Assembly: GCA_012932295.1 (NCBI GenBank)
Contig: JAAONU010000004.1
Location: forward strand, 29,180,304-29,244,303
Length of the DNA stretch: 64,000 nt
Direction of reading: 5' to 3'
Origin: Cyclina sinensis
Taxonomy: Eukaryota > Mollusca > Bivalvia > Venerida > Veneridae
Made by a program: the position numbers and the translations under genes. The notes beneath the pieces were generated by a model, which saw nothing but the letters and a program-made list of their open reading frames with translations, had not been told where the DNA came from and made no database searches. Position 1 is the stretch's first letter; each line of letters starts with the position of its first letter. This document shows, piece after piece, positions 25,466-37,989 of the stretch.

Positions 25466-27878
25466 TAGGTATAGGCCCCTCAGGTTTAAATTTGAAATTC
25501 AGACTTACTAACAGTACTGTTTCAATTACCTTTAAATGGTTTTCAAAAAATAAAATGAAAAGGAAAAAAATCCATTCAGAATTCATAAAATGCAAGAAAC
25601 TGACATTAAAATGTTTGTATGTTTTTTTTTAAAAAAGCGAAACTAGTTTGATTGACATATTTTTTTTGAATATGAAAGCAGTAAGCTCAGTATTTTGCTA
25701 CTAGACTTTTCCTTCAAGTCTTCATCACAGCCATATCATTTTTTTTTATACTTAAGATCTTTGACAAATTATCAATTTTTATGAAATATTTGATGTCTTT
25801 TACCGTCACAGTTGTACTATATTGATGATCCATTAAGGAGATAACTATCTGACAGAAGTATTTAACCTCCTCCATTGGTACCTATCCATGTTTATAATAT
25901 ATGTCACCTTGTCTTTGTTCTTCTATTGATGGCATAGTGTCCACTGTCACAGATAGGCATGATTTATGTTGAGACAGCCCCATTCAAAATACCTTCAACC
26001 CGACTTGCTTTTATACTACAAACTAGAACAGTTTTGAAAGAGTGACAGATGAATTTTGTGTTCTTGAAGTGTTAGCATTTCTTTGTAATAATGCTGTTCT
26101 GAAACTGCTAAACCTTATAGCTAAAGTGATATATAGAGGTTTGTGTCACCTGGCAAAAACCTTCATACAGTGCTGGACTTTGCAAAAAGTGTCTTGAATC
26201 CTGACAAAAAAAAAAAAATGGCGTGTTGATTTGCAATGTTTCATTTTTTGGAACAGTTTATTTTTTAATCAACTTCATAATGTTTTCAGCATCAAAAGTT
26301 TTGCTCATCATTGTTGCTGGTTGACACTGTGAGTCTGCTTTTCACTATATTATATCAATTGTTTTCATGTGTGCCTTTGAGTGTTTTGGCATATGCCATG
26401 ATGACTTATTAAAAATAGGAGCATTTAAATACACTTCTCAAAATTTGCTCAGCCTTCAAAAGCCTTGAAATAATTTAGACCAAACTACTGTCCATATGTT
26501 GGTAACTTAAAAAATTCATGTGCTGGATGAAGTAAATTTTGCTGAGTAAGTAAATTTTTTGTTATGTGCCGTGCTGTTTGTAAATCTATTTGATATTCAA
26601 ATGAAACTGGATAGTAGAAATTGATCTTCCAGTAAATGTCATACTAGTACTATTTGTTTTTGCTGGGTGTCTATTGTGAATTCATGGATTTCATTGTGTT
26701 TTAGATTGCTGGAAGACATTAAGTAATCAATTTCTGCTGTTATAATTGAACGACCTGGAATAACCTTTGTATTAAAGGACTTTAAGTTGTTTAGAGAAGG
26801 TTTAAGTTGAGAAAGATGAGAATAAAACATAAGTGGTCTGCACATATTGATGTTTTTGTTTTAGGGGTGTTTGAGTGTACTTTGAGGACTGGAAGAATTT
26901 GCCAAGTACTTTAAAATGATTGTACTGGTGACAAGGCTGTTTTTTGTAGTGTTTGAAAAAAGATGTATAATGTCAAGTGTTCTTAAGACTTTTCATCCAG
27001 AGCACTTTTATAAGACTGAGGAAGTCGATGACCTGAAATTTTAAAGACCCGTTAGTCTTCAGTAATTATTATTGTTATTATCATTTTTTTTTTAAATTAC
27101 AGTTTGTTTGTATTTTTTAAAAGATATGTAGAGTATAGTGGCCTGAAAATTACTTGAACCAGTGAAACAGGTCTTTCATTAAGTTTGTAATGACATTTGA
27201 AGAGAAATAGGTGTTTGAAATACTTTTCATGGCTTTTTTTTTTCCAGGGTATTTTTTAATATTGCAAAGCTAACAGCACTTTGTTACATTTAGGTAGCTC
27301 ATGGGGTTGGGAGATGAAGGGGTGGGTGGGGTAGGAGTATACACTTTAAATGGCCTTGATTTGTAAGTCAGTATAGTGTCTACCCAAACTGGAATATAAG
27401 AGTCAGCCTGTTACCTATAAAATTTATGGCAGCTGATCTTTATACTGCTAGTATGATGTACAATCTGAAGCATTAAAAGTTAAAAAATAAACAATGAAGG
27501 ATAAGCCAGTTTATCTAAAAGAAAACTTTATAACAGCAGATCAGCAGCTGACTGTGAAGTCTACTGAAAATTTTATATTACAGTGTCTTCTGTCTATACT
27601 ATGGTATAATATAGTTGATGGCACAAATTTGAATAGTCAGCCCAAAGTATAGAAGGTCACTCTGTATACTGCCATTGTTAAAGGTCTTACAGTTTATAAT
27701 TCCATTGTTATTATTCATGAGTAAATTTAAGGCCATGGAAGTGGTTTTCGGTCCTTTGCCTATCAGTAATATTGTATACTGTTTATATGGTTAGAATGGA
27801 ATTTTTTTTCCATTTTGACCTTGTTAACTTGGTCTTATCAAGAGGTTAAAAAAAGGGGGGCTAACACTTTACAAAGAT

Positions 27879-27908
27879 AGCAGCAGCAGCAGCAACAACA
27901 ACAACAAT
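27879..27908. repeat. Microsatellite (CAG)n(CAA)n
   Basis: Four to five CAG units followed by about five CAA units in intronic DNA. Confidence 0.85.
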
Positions 27909-28180
27909 CTAACAGCACATTACAACTCTACAGTCTTATAGTATTTTTCAGTTTTTGTTAAGAACACATGCTTTTCTTCACTATGGGATTTGTTTTCTTT
28001 ATGCGAAAAAATGGTGCAATAAAATTTTGTGATTTTAGATGTGAACTATGCAACTCTTTGGTTAAAAATGCCAGTTTCTTTTATTAAAAAAAAATCAATT
28101 TTTAGTTATTCAGAGGAATGAAAACAAACAATAGACTCAACTTTGACTGTCAAGGTCATTTCAAATGTAGAAACCGCCCC

Positions 28181-28183
<3 letters not shown>

Positions 28184-28213
<30 letters not shown>
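28184..28213. repeat. Poly-C tract, 30 C
   Basis: An uninterrupted run of about 30 cytosines followed directly by a poly-A run. Such tracts are error-prone in sequencing, so the true length is uncertain. Confidence 0.9.
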
Positions 28214-28215
<2 letters not shown>

Positions 28216-30790
28216 AAAAAAACAAAAACAACAACAACAGGAATATTAGTAATGAATTATTTATTAATAGGAAACAGACACTAGTAGTTCATCCTCGTGA
28301 AAATTGACCTTTGGTTTTATTTTTTTTTGTTTCAGTATTTTGGCCATATTGGTCTGACTGTTCAGACAGAAATAGAAAAAAACTCAGTCTATCCGTCCTG
28401 GCCTTTACATTGTCTCACATTATGTCTCACTGGCTTTTAATTTTTAATCCATGTTAAAACATTATAATCTTCTTATAAAGGTCATATAAAAAAGTTTTTA
28501 AAATACCGAGTGCTTTAAAACTTATATGGTGTATAATATAATTCTTGGATAAAATGTTATAAGTTAAAATTCAGTTTTTATTACCAACATTCAATAGATG
28601 GTTGAAAAAAGGTAAAAAAAAAATATTGAATACTTTAAAGATAATTTATACATGTTAAAGGAATGTAACTCTTAAAGTAATATTTGGTGTACATGTTATT
28701 GGTTGATGTAGAAGTAGTCTCCCTTAGGTCAAAGTCTTCCCAGTTCCTATAGTGACAGTAATTTATAACTATCCATTTGGAACTGACTATCTATGGATTC
28801 TTTTATCATATTAAGTCAGTTTTTTTGCTATTAAACCAAAAAAAAAAGAAAAAAAAACCATTGGCTGGCAAGCAACTATTATCTTAAACAAAATCCAATA
28901 TTCAAATTACATTCTTCCGACGCCTCTGCATTTCAGTAGATGTCTCGTAAGAGGCCACTCCTTCTTGATTAGAGAAAATATATCAAGAAAAAAGGGAAAA
29001 ACACCCATTTTCCCGAGAATACTATTAGATGTATTGTTGTTTTTTTTTTCCTATTGTTATAATGAGAGAAATATAATAGTGATCAAACATTGTAATACTT
29101 GAAATGCATGTGATTTACTTCTTTCCTTGAATAAATCAGTTTAACTAGAATTTAGTCTTTTCTGACCATATCTTAATGTCCTTCAGTCTGAATAGACACA
29201 TTGATGACTTTTAAGGGGTTTTAATTGAACACTTAATGATTTAAGCAAACAGTGCAGAACATGGTCAAGGTGCATGCATGTGTGGGCTGGTTTTGGTCTG
29301 CACTGTATTGATACAGTGGCAAAAAATAATTGCAGACAGCAGAATTAAAGTGGCTGGTTCATTTAGATATAGAAGGCTTGTTTTTATAATGTAATTGTGA
29401 CTTTATGTACTTCATTCTTCCTGAGTAAAGCATGTATACCAGGAATTGTACAGTTTCTGTTCCATTCATATGAGGGAACATTTGATCATTCATAAAATTA
29501 TAATAATTGTGTAGGATTTAATGTCTGAGGTATTTATCTATCTTTAAGAGTCAGTTATCTGGATGAATCAGTGAGATATATTGTGCAAGAAATAGGTGTT
29601 GTAGGAGTTAAAAAGACAGCATAATATATTTTGTATCATGAGGATGGTGATGTGGTCTTGTATTTCTAGACCTAATTTCCATTTACGGAAATATAATATC
29701 AAGATATGTTCACGTAATTTATAATAGCATCTTATTTTTACCTTATTTGTAATGAAACACCTTGGTAAATTTGCCAATTTTAAGAAAATGTAATTGTATA
29801 AGACCAAACAGATTGGAAAATAGGGGCATTTAAGATGTGTATTGTTATAAGATAAGGGTAGTTTTTTGGTACATTCACAATTTGATCGCATGAAAAAGGG
29901 GCTTTGGGGTGTGCTTAAATGGTTCACTTATCTGTCAAAAGAGATGATGCAAAATAAAAATTTCACAATTCATATTTCTGAAGAATCCTTCAGGCCTTGT
30001 ACATAAGTTATAACAATTGAGTTCTCTTTACTTCAGTATTGGATATTTAAAGCCAAAATTTACTTCTTAGATTCACTCCAGCTATTGAATTCTATGAAGA
30101 AAAAAAAATTTATATGTGATATTCCATCCTGGCAGACATGCTGGCTCGTAGTGAGTTATCTGATTTTTGTTATTTCTCGGAAATGAGTTTCTCCATGGAC
30201 TTGAAAATAATTGTCTATTACATGTAATTTTTCTTGCTATAAATGTAAAAGGATTTTCTCTGTGGATTATTACTGAAGAGCACAATATTGTTTCTGGTAA
30301 AAGTGTCGGATGTTATTGTAATTTGTAATACTGCTTGGGAGGAAAGTTATGGTATAACTGAAGACGTGATAGTTGATTTCAGTGAAAATGTTGGTTGTAA
30401 TAGTTACTGTAAAATGATTAAGAGAAATGTTACAAGTATAGGAAGCTGTTTAATAGGACCTTAATGATACATGAAGGGAAACGAACTATTGAAAATCGTA
30501 CAACTACAAAGGAAAGAGTGATATATTGTTCAAATTTTCAGTTTTTCCGATACTTTCTTGCAACTGAGCTGTGCTTTTATTTTGACTTAAGACATTTGGT
30601 GGAATTCTGATCAGTGGTATTGAAGGCATTAATATCAAAATGTTTGCATCATTGTTGATACAGTTGGAAAACTTTAGTTTTTGTAAGTGTTTGGATTGTT
30701 TTAAATGGGGAAGAAGGAGGTCAACTTATGAAGACTTAGGCAGGTGAGATTTTCATGGAAATTTTACTCCCTTTAAAATAATTGTCGATT

Positions 30791-31339
30791 TTTTTATGCC
30801 TCCAAAGGGAGGCATATAGTTTTTGAACTGTCCGTCTGTCAGTCGTTCATTCAGTCTGTCTGTCCGTCAGTCCGTCCGAAAACTTTAACATTGGCCATAA
30901 CTTCCACATTAGTAAGTGGATATACTTCATACTTGGACACAAAACCCCTTTGGACAAGACCTTCCCACTGACCTATACTTGTTTGACCTTGACCCCTAAA
31001 TGACCTTCACCTTGGACATCCAATTGTCAGAAAACTTTAACATTGGCCTTAACTTCCACATTAGTTAGTGGATATACTTCATACTTGGACACAACACCCC
31101 TTTGGACAAGACCCTCCCACTGACCTATATTTGTTTGACCTTTACCCCTGAATGACCTTCACCTTGAAGATCCAATTGTCCAAAAACTTAAACATTTGGT
31201 CATAACTTTCACATTAGTAAGTGGATATACTTCATACCTATATTTGTTTGACCTTTACCCCTGAATGACTGGTTCTCAGCTCAAAGTTCAAAGCACCACT
31301 TCAGGAGCATAGTCATCTTACAGTGACAGTTCTTGTTTC
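30791..31339 (+). mobile_element. Pearl/Helentron-like non-autonomous element, about 150-bp core repeats
   Basis: The left end carries a hairpin (ATGCCTCC, 3-nt loop, GGGAGGCAT at 30796-30815), then a GTCCGTCTGTCAGTC-type tetranucleotide-rich stretch, then about 2.5 copies of a ~150-bp core recognised by cttccacattagtaagtgga at about 30902, 31053 and 31208. The right end (cagtgacagttcttgttt) finishes in CTTGTTT like the other elements in this window. It has no coding capacity. Confidence 0.65.
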
Positions 31340-31539
31340 TACAAAATTTCAAGCTCTAATTTACCAAAGTATTTATACAAAACATTCATCTGGAGGACAA
31401 TGAACCTTGAAAATCTTTAAAATTTAAAGAATTGTTTCAGAAGTAATTATTTGCTATGTTATTTTCCTCCTTATACTTTCAAGAATTATTGCCTGTTACC
31501 AACCACCATTAGGAAGAATACTTTCATGTACTTGGTCAC

Positions 31540-32295
31540 TCATGTTACAAAAATACTTGAGAAACATGTACTCAGTTTTTCTGTCTGTCATACTAAAATA
31601 ATTGAGAAACATGACTGTACTCAGTTTTTCTGTCTGTCAGACAACAGTACTTGAGAAACATGACTCAGTTTTTCCATCTGTCATACAAAAAATACTTGAG
31701 ATACATGTACTCAGTTTTTCTGTCTGTCAGACAACAATACTTGAGAAACATGTACTCAGTTTTTCTGTCTGTCCTACAAAAAATAATTGAGAAACATGTA
31801 CTCAGTTTTTCTGTCTGTCAGACATCAATACTTGAGAAACATGTACTCAGTTTTTCTGTCTGTCAGACAACAATACTTGAGAAACATGTACTCAGTTTTT
31901 CTGTCTGTCAGACAACAATACTTAAGAAATATGTACTCAGTTTTTCTGTCTGTCAGACAACAATACTTGAGAAACATGTACTCAGTTTTTCTGTCTGTCA
32001 GACAACAATACTTGAGAAACATGTACTCAGTTTTTCTGTCTGTCAGACAACAATACTTGAGAAACATGTACTCAGTTTTTCTGTCTGTCAGACAACAATA
32101 CTTAGAAACAGTTTTTCCATCTCTCATACAACAATACTCGAGAAACATGTACTCAGTTTTTCTTTCTGTCATACAAGAATACTAAAGAAACATGTACTCA
32201 GTTTTTCCATCTGTTATACAAGAATACTAAAGAAACATTTACCCAGTTTTTCCATCTGTCATACAACAATACTAAAGAAACATGTACATTCTTTC
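31540..32295. repeat. Minisatellite, 45-bp unit, about 16 copies
   Basis: The unit is tacttgagaaacatgtactc, agtttttctgtctgtcagac, aacaa. The centre (31800-32100) is almost perfect; later copies mutate to cat-ctgtcatacaa variants. All three forward frames and one reverse frame are open through parts of it, which is a property of the unit and not evidence for a protein. Confidence 0.93.
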
Positions 32296-32908
32296 ACCAG
32301 AACAAGAGCCCATAATAAATTCATTCAGAAACTCTCATCATGTTATAAAATTCCAAAGGGAGAATCATTGAAGATATCAGGGCAACTCATCACAGACATA
32401 GAAAACAAACTTACAGCATCATTATTTTTTATTGATCATGAATTTTAATTGATCAATATTTAAAACCTGTAGGAAGTTTTAGATAAAATTTCTGACAAGC
32501 CTTTGAATTGGCTAGCAGATTTCAATAAGATAATCTCATAAAACTGGTATGCTCTTGAGGCTTAGGCAGAAACTGAAGTTTGCCAGACACCTACATGTAA
32601 GCTAAATGAGCAGTTCTGGTTTTAATAAAACTCAAAGGGTATGAGTAAAGTGTAAAAGTAATTATGTTTGTTAAACATTTTTCAAAATGAAATGCTATAT
32701 AGCTATTTATAAGAAATGTATTTGTATGAACATAGGTATATGATTAAAGTTCAGTTCTGAAAAAAACTTTGGTATGTTATGTTATGAAGGTTTAACACTT
32801 AACATCAGATGTGACAGTAACACTTTTCCGGTCAGCTGGTTGTTTTCCAGCCCTTTATTTGCAGTGCCTGTTATCTTACTGTCAACCGCTTATTCATTAT
32901 GTTTTCAG

Positions 32909-33068
32909 TGATGGTGGATTCCTTGCGCACAATGCCACAAAGGATACATACCCTGCTCCAATCCCCACGAAGAAAGTCAACTTCACTGGGAATGGGGCAG
33001 CAATTACCGACGCCAACCACAATACTGGTAACAACATCTGTGATCTTCCAGCATATAATGACTGTATC
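32909..33068 (+). CDS. Internal linker exon of the PTPN3/PTPN4-like phosphatase
   Basis: Acceptor gttttcag ends at 32908 and donor GTAAGT starts at 33069. The first T completes the GA left by the exon ending at 515, then reading continues DGGFLAHNATKDTYPAP and on to ICDLPAYNDCI, ending in phase 0. The 53-codon segment is polar, with no recognisable domain, as expected for the variable linker between the FERM and PDZ parts of this family. Codon choice and GC content are clearly higher than in the flanking intron. The phase-0 end fits directly onto the PDZ exon at 56146, so the simplest FERM-containing transcript reads through 515, 32909-33068 and 56146. A retained-intron reading runs on for 37 codons and is not believed. 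Confidence 0.78.
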
Positions 33069-33775
33069 GTAAGTGTCTTTTTAGTTTTTGTTGTTGTGTT
33101 GCCGTTAATATTGATGCTCTGTATGAAATTCTTACTTTGGACAACCCTCAAAGCACTGCCACAATACATGATTGGCTAAAAAAATGACTGTCTTTGAAGT
33201 AAAAAGGAATTCAAATGAAATACAATAGTTTTCAAGAATTTGGACATTTTTCTAATAAATGTCAACTTTTTTTCTGACAGTCAGCGAATTGATTTTGAAA
33301 AACTCACCAGGACTTCTGTTTTAGTTAAATGATTATGAAATGAATGAAGTTAAGGTGGTAATTTAGTTGGTTTTTTACAGTAGTCCAAATACTAACTGGA
33401 CAGAAAGAGCATGTATAAAGGGAGGTAATTGTTGTATATCATGTAGAGAGAAGTGTGAGAGTTGTGTGGTACAGATTAGGACAATGCACCGGTATTCTGT
33501 ATGCTAGCACATGAAATAACTATATCAGAGCTGTGCAATTGCTTCTTTATCATGACTTTAAAAAAGGCAAAGGGATTAAAGACACATTAAAGGGAGCAAA
33601 TTCTTTTTCTGATTATCGATGCATCTCTCCTTAGTGTCAGTTCAGTTACAAAGCCCTTAATATTACATCTGATTGATATGTTTTTCATACATGTATATCG
33701 TTAATTTGCATCGGAAGAATTACTGATTTTCGTAACCTTTGTAAGAAGAAGTTTCGGAACACAAGTACTAGGTGT

Positions 33776-34074
33776 GGAGCAGATCAGTGGTCCAGTGGTA
33801 ATGCGCTGGAATGGTAACCGATGGGTCCCAAATTCGATCCCCCGCTCCTCCAATAACATTACTAATTGTCTTTCGGATGAGACGTTAAGCTGAAGTCCTA
33901 AGTATCAGTGCTGTACAATGAGCATGCAAAAAAACCAGGGGTGTCTCTGGAACAGGATGCTCTCTCTATCTTGCACTATCCCCCACAACATAAACTAACT
34001 TACCTCTGCAGGGGATGTTGGTCATATGGGCAACTCCAGGTACCGACGATAAATAAACTCAGATAGATAGATAG
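33776..34074 (+). repeat. tRNA-derived SINE with conserved central domain
   Basis: Head: GGAGC at 33776 pairs with GCTCC about 70 nt later; an A box (tggtccagtggtaatgcg) and a B box (aattcgatcc) lie between, so this was a tRNA-like pol III unit. Body: ttcggatgagacgttaagct (from 33872) matches, as I remember it, the conserved central domain shared by Nin-type SINEs of many animals. Tail: ataaataaactc followed by a (gata)n run. About 299 bp, + orientation, fairly intact. It depends on a LINE partner for movement; the partner was not identified. Confidence 0.75.
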
Positions 34075-34404
34075 TACCAGGTTAGGCTGCTGTAGTTTCG
34101 ATGTTAGAGTTTGTCTCATATGCTTCTAGCTATGATTATTATTTATACATAGTGATCTGTTTGTACATTAAGTGGCTGCATACTATTTGAGTAACTCATT
34201 TTCTGGTATCGCTATCTGCAGTCCTGAAAGCCACGCTGTCACAGTGAATGCAGGGTGTTATTGATTCCAGAATAGGATTGATGTACTCATCTGTAGTCTT
34301 ATAAAATTGTTTTAAACCATACAAATGACTCATAAGCCCTGATTTATTTTAATTTCCATCAGTTAATTATGATATAATCAATTATAACAATATTAAGGGG
34401 AGAT

Positions 34405-35460
34405 TATTATACCCCCACACACTTAAAGTACATGAGGGCTATATTTGATTTACTTCTTGTCCTCCCATCCATACGTCTTGTTTCTTGTCCAGCCCAAAAC
34501 TTCTCCATGCATGGAAGGATTTAAAAAAAAACCTTGGGATATTTGTTCACCTTGATGAGATGGTGTGTCCAGTGTAAGATGCAGGTTCATAGCTTAAAGG
34601 TCAAGGTCACAGTCATGGATTAAAGGTAAAAACAATTGGTGATAGACCTAGCTTGTCCATGCCATAACTTTTTCATGCATGAAAAACCTTAGGATATTTG
34701 TTCATCTCGATGAGATGGTGTGTTGCATGTAAGACACAGGACCAAAGTTCAAAGGCCAAGGACACAGTCACTGGTCAAAGGTAAAAAATGTTGACTATAA
34801 ACCTTGTCCGTGCCATAACTTCTTCATGCAAAGAAGGATTTTAAAATCCTTGGCATATTTGTTCATCTTGATGAGTTAATGTCTCCAATTAAGACCCAGG
34901 ACCAAAGTTCAAAGGTCAAGGTCACAGTCACTGGTCAAAGGTAAAAAATGTTGTTTATAAACTTTGTCCGGGCCATTTCTTTGCTATGCACTGAATGATT
35001 TTAAAATACCTTTGCACATTGTTCAACTTGATGAAACAGTGTGTGTCATTTGTAAGACCCAGGTCCATAGCTCAAAAATCAAGGTCACAGTCACAGATCA
35101 AAGGTTAGAAAGTTTGATGATAGACCTTGTGTGGACCATTACTTCTCTATACAAGGAAGGATTTTGAAATACCTTTGCATATTTTGCAAGATTATATGGT
35201 GTGCCAAATGCAAGACACAAGTGTCTTGCTCATAGGTCAAGGTCACAGTGACTTGTCAAATTACAGACCTTGTCTGGGCCATAACTTCTTTGTACATGTA
35301 AAGATGTTCAAATATCACATTGAAGACCCAGGTCTATAGCTCAAAGGTCAATGTCACCTTGACTGGTCAGAGGTCCTTTAAAAAGTTGATGATAGACCTT
35401 GTCTGGGCCATAAATCTCCATACATGGAAGGCAAATATAGGTCACCTTCCAGGTTATTTC
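34405..35460 (+). mobile_element. Tandem-core repeat element, about 160-bp unit, six copies
   Basis: A left segment (ttatacccccacacacttaa, from about 34407) of the kind common in bivalve repeats is followed by about six diverged copies of a ~160-bp unit. The anchor aaaggtcaaggtcacagtca or a variant recurs at about 34597, 34751, 34911, 35074, 35232 and 35342. Other shared phrases are gccataacttcttcatgca and atttgttcatcttgatgaga. Short open frames in it are read-through. The right boundary is unclear. Confidence 0.7.
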
Positions 35461-35867
35461 CCTTCTAGGTATTTTATGACTTCCAGTTACATCATACCAT
35501 CAAATAAAATAGCATCATAGGCATGTTTGTTCATTCCATTGCCGTGACCCCTTCGACTTAGATAGCCTTCAGTCCTGTGACCAAAGTGCAATGTGGAGAT
35601 ATTTGTCACTTATGTGACAAGTTCAAGTTTGTTCAGTCATTGCAACTTACAGAAATTGACATTTTTCTGACACAGTAATATCTTCAAGAAATTATTAAGA
35701 TGTCATTGATTGGCCTTCACATTAAGAGGTGTTTTAGGTCTGTTCCTTGTTAACGACTGCAAACTTTCAACAGCTGTGTTAGCACCTCTATAAAGTGTCA
35801 CTAATGGGATAAGATCTGTATGAAACCCTGTAGCCTTATGTGGGAAAGTCAATTTTTAACATGATAG

Positions 35868-35965
35868 GTTTTTGGTACTGTTACATCAACAGGAAAGAGT
35901 TTTGGTACTGTTACTTCTACAGGAAAGAGTTTTGGTACTGTTACTTCTACAGGATAGGGTTTGGT
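35868..35965. repeat. Minisatellite, 30-bp unit, three copies
   Basis: The unit ttttggtactgttacttcta, caggaaagag is repeated about three times with minor changes. Confidence 0.85.
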
Positions 35966-36229
35966 ATTGTTACTTAAATGACTTAAAGTATTTCGGCATA
36001 TGCCAGAAGTTCCATGTTTTTTTTAAGTCTCTGATTTTTCAAATTGCACAAGTCCGTTGAGATTTTCCGAGGGGAGATGTTTGTTTAAATATGTGATTCC
36101 TATGTGCACAGACTGGTTATTTATATATTCATTGCATAAACATCTGATCACAGTCGCCTTTCCATGAACAAAGTATACATGTTCAGAAAATTGCCAAATA
36201 TTAGTATTCGTCCTGGTCATTTCCTAGAA

Positions 36230-36377
36230 TTCTTGTCTTGATGATCTCTAGATCAAGTTTTAATATTGGTCGTCTCACTTCCTGAACAAGCCTCATCCCA
36301 TCATGGGTTCCAGAGCTACAGCCCCTTAGCAATACAACACAGGTGAGTGATTAAGGGCCATTATGGCCCTCTTGTTT
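36230..36377 (+). repeat. Right-end fragment of a pearl-like element
   Basis: The sequence ends acacaggtgagtgattaagg, then gccattatggccctcttgtt, the same palindrome plus CTCTTGTTT that closes the elements at 43.86 and 58.62 kb. It may be the end of the array that begins at 34.4 kb or an independent remnant. Confidence 0.6.
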
Positions 36378-37989
36378 AAGTAGTTTTGGACATAGAAATC
36401 AGTCTTGAAAGCTGAAATTTGGTAAAATCGAAAGAATATGTTAGAAATGTTTTTGCAAGCATTGTTTGTTGCAGGTATTTGTTGCTTTTATTCAGATTGC
36501 TATTGTAAAATAAATGTCAGTTGGTATTGAATGTGTTTGTTGGAATCCAGCATTAGGATTGCATAATAGTTACATGTTTTACCTTCATCAAAATTTGAAT
36601 AATATCATTCAGAAAAGATGTTTTGAAAAAAATTTCTTTGAATATCTTCTGACAGTTTAGTACAGTTTGATTGATTTCCATTGACCTTTTTTTTTTCTCT
36701 TTTCTGTTTGAAATTTGAATATGAAGCATATTTCTTGGTTTTGAAAAGAGTTTTGTTTGTTTTAGGTATTGACAAAATATCTGTCTTTCACTTTGTCACT
36801 ATACAAAGTATTATTCACCAAGAGTTTGTATTTAATGTAAGCTTGAGATATTATACTTGATACATAATTATTTTCTTTCTGAGAGGCTCTTAACTTTTGT
36901 CATATAAATTTTCTGAAATACAAAAGAAAAACACCAATGGCTTTTTTCATTGAAAGATTTTATTTCAATATATAATGACAGACATTAAACTCCGTTTTTG
37001 TATATGTTCAATAATTTAATGCCGTACATTAATAACAAGGAATAGAAGTGTTTAATAGTTGAGTTTTATTTGCTTATTACAATGATTTGTGCATAGAAAT
37101 GAAAAACTGACCCAAAGTTTGAGGTCACAGATTTATAAGGAATGATTAAAACTGGGAAATAGTTAGAAGATACCAGTATAAGTTTAACAATCATCAAAAG
37201 ATTTTTAACATATATTATCATATGGACTTTTATGGATACTTTCAAAGAGACTGGAATTTTTATAGTGTCAGCTGTATTTTGGTCAGTGTGATGTTGCATC
37301 TGGATTGTGCATGTCTGCGCAGCTCAGAAGAAAAAGGAAAAATATCTGAGGCTGCGGCCTTGTTTTAGAGATTGTGAATAAGTATTTAAATGCAGTTGAT
37401 GTGGTATATATGAGTTGAAAACACCAGTGGAGGTATTATATATAACTTGAGCTATAATTATACCTTTCTTGTGAAATAGACATCTATATGGAATTGCTCA
37501 TGCAGCTGGAATAGTATATGCCATTATAATTGTTCTAGTAAAAACTATTTGAAATAACTCAGTTCAGGAAGATGAGTTTAACTGAGTATATAGATAAGAG
37601 TTTAAAGGTTTTTTAACAACAAAAATTATGTCGGAATTCGATTGATCAGCAGAGATTTTGTATAAAAAAAAATTGAAATTTTGTCATGATTGATAAAATT
37701 CAAGCATTGCTTTAGTAAGTAGTGTCTAGTTATAAAGAAGTGGTCTGAAATCTAATAGTTTAAAAAGCATAACTTATTGGAAATTTCTTTTAATTGCATC
37801 TGTAATTTAGATTTGACACATTTCAAACTGATACCAAATTTTCTGTGGCATTCTTAATTACAAAATTTCTTTAAAAGGCATAAGTGATTAGTCAGTGTCT
37901 AAGCATTGGTATGAAAGGAATCAATGATTGGTGAACCACAGCAATTGAAGAGCATTGCCTCAATTTAGTCAGCAGTTGTTAAGCATTTG
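36378..37989. other. Intronic sequence, nothing recognised
   Basis: AT-rich; no exon, RNA gene or repeat supported. Degenerate relatives of the following 33-bp unit begin at about 37870. Confidence 0.5.

Larger units (their letters stand above)
25470..30790. other. Intronic sequence with simple repeats only
   Basis: Contains a CAG/CAA microsatellite and a long poly-C run, listed separately, and many poly-T/poly-A runs. No exon or mobile element was supported. Minus-strand frames at about 29.6-29.9 and 30.1-30.3 kb look like chance. Confidence 0.45.
516..32908 (+). other. Very large intron (about 32.4 kb) of the phosphatase gene
   Basis: This runs from donor GTAAGT at 516 to acceptor gttttcag ending at 32908. 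I found no convincing host exon inside it; the open frames there are either retrotransposon, minisatellite read-through or short AT-rich chance frames. Recognisable content is listed separately. Further exons specific to alternative transcripts cannot be excluded by eye. Confidence 0.6.

Noticed and set aside
29568..29927. 119-codon minus-strand frame
   Set aside because: AT-driven composition rich in Ile, Leu, Tyr and Asn with no motif; probably chance.
31651..32448. 265-codon and overlapping frames on both strands
   Set aside because: All come from a 45-bp minisatellite that is open in several frames at once; simultaneous openness in overlapping frames argues against coding.
33776..33850. 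Functional tRNA gene
   Set aside because: A and B boxes and an acceptor stem are visible, but the anticodon arm does not pair properly and the unit continues into a SINE body and tail.
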